A DNA stretch of 27,842 nucleotides. Origin: AP-15 sp035570595. GTDB taxonomy: Bacteria > Pseudomonadota > Alphaproteobacteria > ATCC43930 > CGMCC-115725. The notes below the pieces were generated by a model. The model was not told the DNA's origin. It was given only the letters and a program-made list of their open reading frames with translations, and did no database searches. Within the stretch, counting starts at the first letter, position 1. Every line of letters begins with the position of its first letter. The DNA is taken from positions 1 to 27,842 of the forward strand of contig DATMLF010000097.1 of NCBI GenBank assembly GCA_035570595.1, written 5' to 3'. Shown in pieces: positions 23,359 through 27,842 of this stretch. The position numbers were made by a program, and so were the translations under genes.

Positions 23359-23946
23359 TCACTCGGCCTTGCGGCGGCGCCAGAAGCAGCAAAATGCGAC
23401 GAGCGCGAGGGCGAAGGTGGCAAGCGAGCGCGGCTCGGGGACCGCCGCCGGCAGCTCCTCGGACAGGGTGACCAGCAGCGCGTTTGGGTTGAAGCTCGCA
23501 AAAACCGTGTTGAACGTCTGGGCGCTGCCGTAAGGCGAAGGAAAGCCGATGTACGACAGGATCTGGTCGTTGACGTCAAAGGTGTTCGGACCCGCCGACA
23601 CCGGCGTCGTAAAGGTGCCGACCGAAAACATGGTTCCGAATAACGGCACCCCCGGGGTGAAGCCCAGCGACTTGCCGTCGACAAAAGCTTGGTAAACATC
23701 GCCGGCGGTAGACTCGACTTGAGGCTGCACCTTCATGATCAGGGTGCCGGTGAACGGGGCGGTGAAGGTGTACGGGCCGCCGATCCCGCCCACCGCGCCG
23801 CCTGGGCCCAAACCGGTGCTTCCGGTCGGGGCGGCGTTTGTGGTCCTTGCGTTTTCGGGGAAGGTGCCGATCGGGGTGGGCGCAGCGCCGGCGCCGCCGG
23901 AGACGAGGCTCATCAGCGCCGCTCCCGGCAAAAGAAACCTGTTCAT
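23359..23946 (-). CDS. PEP-CTERM sorting-domain protein
   Basis: A 195-aa exported protein with a short signal peptide (to about GAGAA, 18-22) and a C-terminal PEP-CTERM tail: VPEPRSL at about 169-175, a hydrophobic span and the basic end FWRRRKAE. Such proteins are recognised and released by an exosortase (EpsH/Xrt) and are usually linked to exopolysaccharide or surface layers. The mature part is Gly/Thr/Pro-rich and beta-like, with no enzymatic motif. No exosortase is in the window. It is convergent with the ring-hydroxylating beta-subunit gene (20-nt gap). Confidence 0.88.
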   Translation of the reverse strand: MNRFLLPGAALMSLVSGGAGAAPTPIGTFPENARTTNAAPTGSTGLGPGGAVGGIGGPYTFTAPFTGTLIMKVQPQVESTAGDVYQAFVDGKSLGFTPGVPLFGTMFSVGTFTTPVSAGPNTFDVNDQILSYIGFPSPYGSAQTFNTVFASFNPNALLVTLSEELPAAVPEPRSLATFALALVAFCCFWRRRKAE

Positions 23947-24072
23947 CCGCCCCTCAGGTAAGGTTAATAGCGGCGGTGTCGTAGCATGCGGGTTGCCGGA
24001 CGGTCAATATTCAGCCGGTCTGACTGCCGTCCAAATTGCGTCCCGACCCGTCTCTAAAATCGCCACCGGCGG

Positions 24073-25146
24073 TCATCCCCGGTAGAACCGCTTGTCTTGC
24101 CCGACCAGCCGCCGGCTCGGCAGACGGACCCGCTTGGCGTCGTCGGCGACAACCTGCCCGATGACCCGGGCGGGCCGGCCGTGACGTCCGAGGATCGCCA
24201 GGATCTCGCTGCAATCGCGTTGCGCGGCGAGCACGCAGAACCCGACCCCCATGTTGAAAACCTCGAACATCTCGGCGTCGTCGATCTCCCCGTATTTCTG
24301 GATCAGGCCGAAAATCGCCGGCGGCGGCGGCAGGTTGTCGATCTCGAACCCGACCTTGGCGGCGACCCGCGAAAGGTTCAGGAGCCCGTCGCCGGTGATG
24401 TTGACCAACGCCTTGACCGCCGGGGCATGATCGATGATGTCGAGCACCTCCGCGACGTAGATCAGGGTCGGGCGCAGCAATTCCTCGCCGAGCGTGCAGC
24501 CAAGCTCGGGGAAGACATGGTCGACCGCGAGCCCGCCGCGCTCGAAAAACACCCGCCGCGCGAGGCTGAGCCCGTTGCTGTGAATGCCGCTGCTGGCGAT
24601 GCCGATGACCGCGTCGCCCGGCATCAGGTCGCGGCCGGTGATGATCCGGTCGAGCGGCACCAGCCCGACCGCCATCCCGACGAGGTCGAACCCGCTGACC
24701 ACGTCCTTCAGCTGCGCGATCTCGCCGCCCGAAATCGATATGCCGGCCTGCCGCGCGCCGTCGGCGAGCCCGACCGCGAGCGCGCCCAGCATCTCGGCGT
24801 CGGCGGCGCCGACCGCGATGTAGTCGACCATCGACAATGGCCGCGCGCCGACGCAGATCACGTCGTTGACGTTCATCGCGACGCAGTCGATGCCGATCGT
24901 GTCGTATTTCCCGACCATGTCGGCAACGACCGATTTCGACCCGACCCCGTCGGTGCAGAGCGCCAGCCCGAGGCCGCCGCCGATGTCGACCACATTCGCG
25001 AAATAGCCGATGTCGAGCGCCACGGCACCCGGTTGACCCGCCGCCGGCCAGGTTCCCCGGATCGCGGCGACGATCTTGCCGAGGCCGCGCTCGGCGGCGG
25101 CGATGTCGACCCCGGCCGCCTTGTAGAGATCCTCACGGGTCGCCAT
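24073..25146 (-). CDS. purM: Phosphoribosylformylglycinamidine cyclo-ligase (PurM), divergent form
   Basis: A 357-aa AIR-synthetase-type protein that would close the imidazole ring of FGAM to AIR with ATP in purine synthesis. Motifs present: TDGVGSKS (65-72), YDTIGIDCVAMNVNDVICVG, ISGGEIAQL (138-146), SSGIHSNGLSLAR (185-197) and the late FEVFNMGVGF. It differs from typical proteobacterial PurM: the segment after the first motif (ARPLSMVDYIAVG) and the missing GGETAEMPG form look more like archaeal or other-phylum PurM. It is not next to purN as in many proteobacteria, so it may be an extra, transferred copy or the cell's only one. Confidence 0.82.
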   Translation of the reverse strand: MATREDLYKAAGVDIAAAERGLGKIVAAIRGTWPAAGQPGAVALDIGYFANVVDIGGGLGLALCTDGVGSKSVVADMVGKYDTIGIDCVAMNVNDVICVGARPLSMVDYIAVGAADAEMLGALAVGLADGARQAGISISGGEIAQLKDVVSGFDLVGMAVGLVPLDRIITGRDLMPGDAVIGIASSGIHSNGLSLARRVFFERGGLAVDHVFPELGCTLGEELLRPTLIYVAEVLDIIDHAPAVKALVNITGDGLLNLSRVAAKVGFEIDNLPPPPAIFGLIQKYGEIDDAEMFEVFNMGVGFCVLAAQRDCSEILAILGRHGRPARVIGQVVADDAKRVRLPSRRLVGQDKRFYRG

Positions 25147-25273
25147 CCCGAACCCCGATCCGCCGCCTCACCGCGCCCTGCATACACCCGACGGGGCGAC
25201 GGCGGAACGGAACAGCGGCGGCCCTGCAGCGGTCACAACCCCACCGCTGCGGAAGCCTTGTCCGAAGGCCGAC

Positions 25274-25888
25274 TTAGCGGGGCGCCGCGCGCGCCCGGAT
25301 CAGCGCCGCGAGCCAGGCGCGGAACCGGCGGTCGGTCTCGGGCGCCTCGGGCAAGCCGGCGCTGCGGCGCAGCTGCGCGCCGTAGACCGCGTCGCCGAGT
25401 GCTGCGGTGGCGATCAGGTGAACCAGAAACTGGCTGTCCTCCCGCGCGACCGGCATGCCGGGCGGGGCCGCGGCCAAGCGGCGGGCGTGCAAATGGTCGG
25501 CGATTTCGCGCTGGATCATCAGCGACGCGCTCTCGTCGCCGTCCGGGTCGACCGTGGCGAGCCACGCCAGGCGCCGCCCCAGGCCGTCGCGGAACGCCTC
25601 GAACACCCGCTCGAGCTGCTCCTCGATTGCGTCGCCGGACCCGGTCATCGCGGCGACGAGCTTGTCGCGAAGCTCGAGGACCGCCTCGCGCGTCAACGCG
25701 CGCACCAGACCCGCCCGGCTGCCGAAATGGTGCAGGATCAGCGGGTGCGAGACGCCGGCCGCGGCGGCGATGTCGTGCAGCCGCAACCCTTCGGGCCCGG
25801 TGCGGGCGATTGCGGCCTGCGCCGCCTCGAGAATCAGCCGGCGCGCCTCGTCGGGCGACCGGCGGACCCGCTTGACGTTCTCCGCCAT
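25274..25888 (-). CDS. TetR-family transcriptional regulator
   Basis: A 204-aa TetR-type repressor. The N-terminal helix-turn-helix is clear at about 36-58 (LHDIAAAAGVSHPLILHHFG) followed by SRAGLVRAL; the C-terminal ligand domain is helical with no recognisable effector site. I chose ATG 25888; the frame is open upstream to 25996 but that part overlaps the divergent coq4 promoter and start. TetR regulators usually control the divergent neighbour and themselves, so it probably represses coq4 or itself through the TGACA-containing sites between the genes. Confidence 0.9.
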   Translation of the reverse strand: MAENVKRVRRSPDEARRLILEAAQAAIARTGPEGLRLHDIAAAAGVSHPLILHHFGSRAGLVRALTREAVLELRDKLVAAMTGSGDAIEEQLERVFEAFRDGLGRRLAWLATVDPDGDESASLMIQREIADHLHARRLAAAPPGMPVAREDSQFLVHLIATAALGDAVYGAQLRRSAGLPEAPETDRRFRAWLAALIRARAAPR

Positions 25889-25904
25889 CTGCCGGTCTGG
25901 CCTC

Positions 25905-25951
25905 TTGACAGTGCCGCTATTGACAATTATGTCAGTTACGTCGATCTGACA
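25905..25951. promoter_or_regulatory. Clustered TGACA/TGTCA half-sites, probable TetR operator
   Basis: Direct TTGACA repeats sit at 25905 and 25920 (15-bp period), a perfect palindrome TGACA-ATTA-TGTCA at 25921-25934, and TGTCAG-N10-CTGACA at 25930-25951. All lie between the divergent tetR and coq4 starts. The second TTGACA could also be a -35 box. Operator assignment is inferred from symmetry and position. Confidence 0.5.
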
Positions 25952-25976
25952 GGATCGAGCATACGGAGACCCGGCT

Positions 25977-26723
25977 ATGCCACAACCCACCGGCACGCGT
26001 CTTCACCCGATCACCGCCTTGCGCGCGATCCGCAACCTGAAGCGCAACCGCGAGGACACGCCGCAGGCGGTTGCGTTGATCGACGCGCTGCGCGGCAAGA
26101 CCTCGCTGCGCCAGTTCGCCCGCTTTCGCCAGACCGAAACCGGCCGCGCGGTGCTCGCCGAGCGCCGCCGGCTGCTCGACCGGCTCGGCGACCGCGAACG
26201 CCTTGCGGCATTGCCGCCCGGCACGCTGGGGCGCGCCTACCACGATTTCATGGCCGCGGAAAACCTGAGCGCCGAAGGGCTGGTCGCAGCCTCGCAAATC
26301 CGCGAAACCCTGCCTCCGGGCGAGGATTACACGCTGTTCCGCGAGCGCAGCCGCGAAACCCACGACCTCCTGCACGTCGTCTCCGGCTATGGCCGCGACC
26401 CGCTGGGCGAGGTGTGCCTGACCGCGTTCTCGTTCGCGCAGACCGGCCTCAAGGGGTTCGCGGTCATCGCGATCTGGGCCGCACGGCGGATTGCCCGGCG
26501 GCTCCCCGGCCAGCCGGTGCGGCGCGCGGTGCTCGAAGCCTATCGCCATGGACGGCAGGCCAAGTGGTTGTATGACGCCGACTGGGAGAGCCTGCTGGCC
26601 GAGCCGGTCGAAGCGATCAGGGCGGAGTATGGCGTGCAGCCGCCCCACTATTACCCGAAAGTGCTCGCCGCCGTGCGCGCCCAGCGGGCGGCAACAGCGC
26701 ACCCTGCCACCGCCGCCGCCTGA
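25977..26723 (+). CDS. coq4: Coq4-family ubiquinone biosynthesis protein
   Basis: A 248-aa Coq4-family protein. The diagnostic metal-binding motif HDxxH-x11-E is exact: HDLLH at 129-133 and Glu145 in DPLGE. Coq4 is needed for ubiquinone synthesis and, in recent work on the eukaryotic protein, for replacing the C1 carboxyl of the ring by hydroxyl (oxidative decarboxylation); alphaproteobacterial homologues are known. The C-terminal part contains a helical AYRHGRQAKWLYDADWESLL block typical of the family. The start follows ACGGAGA. It is divergent from a TetR gene, which is an uncommon context for a quinone gene and suggests conditional expression. Confidence 0.88.
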   Translation: MPQPTGTRLHPITALRAIRNLKRNREDTPQAVALIDALRGKTSLRQFARFRQTETGRAVLAERRRLLDRLGDRERLAALPPGTLGRAYHDFMAAENLSAEGLVAASQIRETLPPGEDYTLFRERSRETHDLLHVVSGYGRDPLGEVCLTAFSFAQTGLKGFAVIAIWAARRIARRLPGQPVRRAVLEAYRHGRQAKWLYDADWESLLAEPVEAIRAEYGVQPPHYYPKVLAAVRAQRAATAHPATAAA

Positions 26724-26812
26724 GCCGCGCCGGCACGCGGTCGCCTAAGCGGGCCTTGCGAGCTCCACGGCCGCGATCCCGCGCTTTACCGCCGCGGCGC
26801 GATCTGACACGA

Positions 26813-26835
26813 TCCTCCCGGCTCACCCGGGAGGA
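26813..26835 (+). promoter_or_regulatory. Hairpin sequestering the DUF4242 Shine-Dalgarno
   Basis: TCCTCCCGG (26813-26821) is exactly complementary to CCGGGAGGA (26827-26835) with a five-base loop. The downstream arm is the ribosome binding site (GGGAGGA, six bases before the ATG at 26841). In mRNA this 9-bp GC-rich stem would hide the site, implying translational control. Confidence 0.65.
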
Positions 26836-26840
26836 CACGA

Positions 26841-27119
26841 ATGCGCAAATACATCATCGAGCGCGAGTTGCCGGCGATCGGCAGCGCCGAGCGCCAGGCC
26901 TTGAAAGAAGCCGCGCAAAAGTCGAACGCGGTCTTGAAAGAGCTCGGCCCCGACATCCAATGGGTCGAAAGCTACGTCGCCGGCGACAAGACGTTCTGCG
27001 TCTACCTCGCCCAGAACGAAGAGATCATCCGCGAGCATTCGCGCAAGAGCGGCTTCCCGGCCAACAAGATCACCGAAGTGCGCCGCATGATCGACCCGAC
27101 CACCGCCACCGACGCGTAA
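26841..27119 (+). CDS. DUF4242 (SCO4226-like) small protein
   Basis: A 92-aa ferredoxin-like-fold protein of the DUF4242 family. It begins KYIIERELPAIGSAERQALK and contains the conserved WVESYVAGDKTFCVYLAQNE and IREHSRKSGFPANKITEVRR blocks. A Streptomyces member (SCO4226) binds nickel; the general role is unknown. The segment with His around REHSRKSG is the region of interest for metal or ligand binding. The start codon is preceded by a strong GGGAGGA, which sits inside a perfect hairpin. It is monocistronic by spacing: 117 nt after coq4 and followed by a hairpin. Confidence 0.85.
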   Translation: MRKYIIERELPAIGSAERQALKEAAQKSNAVLKELGPDIQWVESYVAGDKTFCVYLAQNEEIIREHSRKSGFPANKITEVRRMIDPTTATDA

Positions 27120-27200
27120 CCTTCACCCCCTCGCCGATCCGCCGACGTTGCCCGCCGCGGCAAAAACGCTACGGCATCGGCCGGCGCGCAACCGCAAATG

Positions 27201-27234
27201 AAGAGGCCGCTCGGCATCAGCCCGACGGCCTCTT
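27201..27234. terminator. Candidate intrinsic terminator
   Basis: AAGAGGCCG and CGGCCTCTT form a perfect 9-bp stem with a 16-base loop, about 80 nt after the DUF4242 stop codon. It is followed by TGTGCC rather than a T-run; with A residues before and TT at the end of the stem it could work weakly in both directions. Confidence 0.55.
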
Positions 27235-27300
27235 GTGCCGCATAACTGGCCTTTAGGAAATTCAGCGCTTGCGGATCGGAGGCGGGAGGCACACGGGTTG

Positions 27301-27386
27301 ATTGGGTTACGAATGGTGAATAATCGTTAACGGTTTCCTATTTGGAATTTTGCCATATTTATGTGTTAGGGTACGTCTCCTTTAGC
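27301..27386 (+). other. AT-rich upstream region of the right-edge gene pair
   Basis: Base composition drops abruptly from the GC-rich background, with TAATCGTTAACGG, TTTGGAATTTTGCC and ATATTTATGTG. It probably holds the promoter of the following small gene, but I cannot place a confident -35/-10 pair. The composition change may mark the edge of a transferred segment. Confidence 0.35.
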
Positions 27387-27401
27387 GGGAGGATGAAGCA
27401 A

Positions 27402-27605
27402 ATGGCCAACCCAACAGTCCCCAGTGTGTCACCGCAAGAGATCAGGGAACTCATTGAGAGGGCGGCGAAGGAACCCGGTATCAACGATCTGGCCGCCCTG
27501 ATGGAATTGTCTCAGGAGGTTGTCCAAATCGAGCAAATCAGAGCGGAAGCATCCCCACAACACTTTATGGTGCAAGTCACCGGCACTGCCGGTTGGGTCT
27601 GGTGA
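27402..27605 (+). CDS. Unknown 67-aa protein upstream of an SDH_sah protease gene
   Basis: A small protein of unrecognised family. The N-terminal two-thirds is a charged helical region (SPQEIRELIERAAKEPGIND, then LAALMELSQEVVQIEQIRAE); the C-terminus is short and ends VTGTAGWVW. There is no signal peptide and no Cys. GCGGGAGG lies nine bases before the chosen ATG; an ATG at 27393 directly abuts that site and is less likely. It is only three bases before the next start codon, so the two genes are co-transcribed and probably coupled. Codon use is less GC-biased than in neighbouring genes. It could be a regulator, adaptor or substrate of the protease; the function is not known. Confidence 0.65.
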   Translation: MANPTVPSVSPQEIRELIERAAKEPGINDLAALMELSQEVVQIEQIRAEASPQHFMVQVTGTAGWVW

Positions 27606-27608
27606 CGA

Positions 27609-27842
27609 GTGCCGTCTTGGGGCGAGATCGAGAAGGAAATAGCGACGGTTGACCTCAGTCAACTGAGTCCCGGTGTATCGCCATTCGACTTGGTAAGACG
27701 CAAATACTTGGTGACGATGCACGCCTTAACCGGTCGCGCCACGATCCTCTACGCGACGAAATGGACGGTGCCAAATCCCGGGCCGGGCGTGCCGCCCGGG
27801 ATGCAGAGCATTGGCCCGGGTGATATCCACGGCTTCATGGAG
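27609..27842 (+). CDS. Serine dehydrogenase proteinase (SDH_sah) family protein, 5' part
   Basis: A frame starting at GTG 27609 runs open to the window end (78 codons). The N-terminus MPSWGEIEKEI, the block SPFDLVRRKYLVTMHALTGR, the strand ATILYATKW and the Gly/Asp stretch GPGDIHGFME closely follow the start of SDH_sah proteins, a ClpP/SppA-fold membrane-associated serine peptidase family in which this GFM(E) lead-in precedes the catalytic domain. The catalytic Ser/Lys region lies beyond the window, so activity cannot be judged. It starts three bases after the 67-aa gene stop, with no strong site of its own, suggesting translational coupling. Confidence 0.7.
   Translation, partial: MPSWGEIEKEIATVDLSQLSPGVSPFDLVRRKYLVTMHALTGRATILYATKWTVPNPGPGVPPGMQSIGPGDIHGFME

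Noticed and set aside
24097..26575. Two long plus-strand frames opposite purM and tetR
   Set aside because: They are antisense to clear PurM and TetR genes and one runs into coq4 out of frame.
27002..27292. Minus-strand 96-codon frame across the DUF4242 end and terminator
   Set aside because: It translates through the hairpin and overlaps a real gene; no ribosome binding site and no recognisable family.
1..27842. tRNA, rRNA, CRISPR array, integrase, transposase or phage genes
   Set aside because: None was recognised on either strand; the only repeats found are the palindromic intergenic elements listed.

Overview
The window is a chromosomal segment of a high-GC Gram-negative bacterium, most likely an alphaproteobacterium (soil or environmental; Rhodospirillales- or Rhizobiales-like is a guess). 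Supporting signs are a Yej-type peptide ABC transporter, a Coq4 ubiquinone-biosynthesis protein with the HDxxH-x11-E motif, a PEP-CTERM protein, and several palindromic intergenic elements that begin and end in GTCAT/ATGAC-like ends. I see no tRNA, rRNA, CRISPR array, integrase or transposase.

Layout. 1-336: AT-rich edge plus a possible 35-38 aa membrane peptide. 337-3158 (-): translationally coupled yejE-yejF without the usual yejA and yejB. 3159-5016: a repeat-rich stretch with a small GIY-YIG nuclease gene and asd (-). 5017-7713 (+): DUF962/Mpo1-like gene coupled to a carboxymuconolactone-decarboxylase-like gene, a two-domain VOC protein and a frameshifted SDR gene. 7776-11474 (-): a tyrosine-rich secreted peptide, an HSL-type esterase, an ACMSD/gamma-resorcylate-decarboxylase-type amidohydrolase and a luciferase-like monooxygenase, with a RidA-family gene divergent from them. 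12170-14197 (+): a Tat-exported phosphoesterase behind a Pho-box-like site. 14360-18973 (+): VOC enzyme, FAD aromatic hydroxylase, MHS-type MFS transporter and metal-dependent amidohydrolase, probably a small-molecule catabolic run. 18978-22575 (-): dienelactone hydrolase, two luciferase-like oxidoreductases and a GloB-like hydrolase. 22865-23338 (+): an orphan ring-hydroxylating dioxygenase beta subunit. 23359-25146 (-): PEP-CTERM protein and a divergent PurM. 25274-26723: divergent tetR/coq4 pair with clustered TGACA half-sites between them. 26841-27119 (+): DUF4242 gene whose Shine-Dalgarno lies in a perfect 9-bp stem. 27402-end (+): a 67-aa unknown protein followed by the start of a serine dehydrogenase proteinase (SDH_sah) family gene that runs off the window.

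Overall this is mostly accessory catabolism: flavin monooxygenases, VOC enzymes, hydrolases and one importer, punctuated by a few housekeeping genes (asd, coq4, possibly purM). No textbook defence or mobile system is complete here. The most checkable unusual points are the SD-sequestering hairpin before the DUF4242 gene, the Pho-box/Tat phosphoesterase pair, the small-ORF/SDH_sah pair at the right edge, the split yej operon beside a GIY-YIG nuclease and palindromic repeats, and the SDR frameshift. All family assignments come from reading motifs by eye, with no database search.
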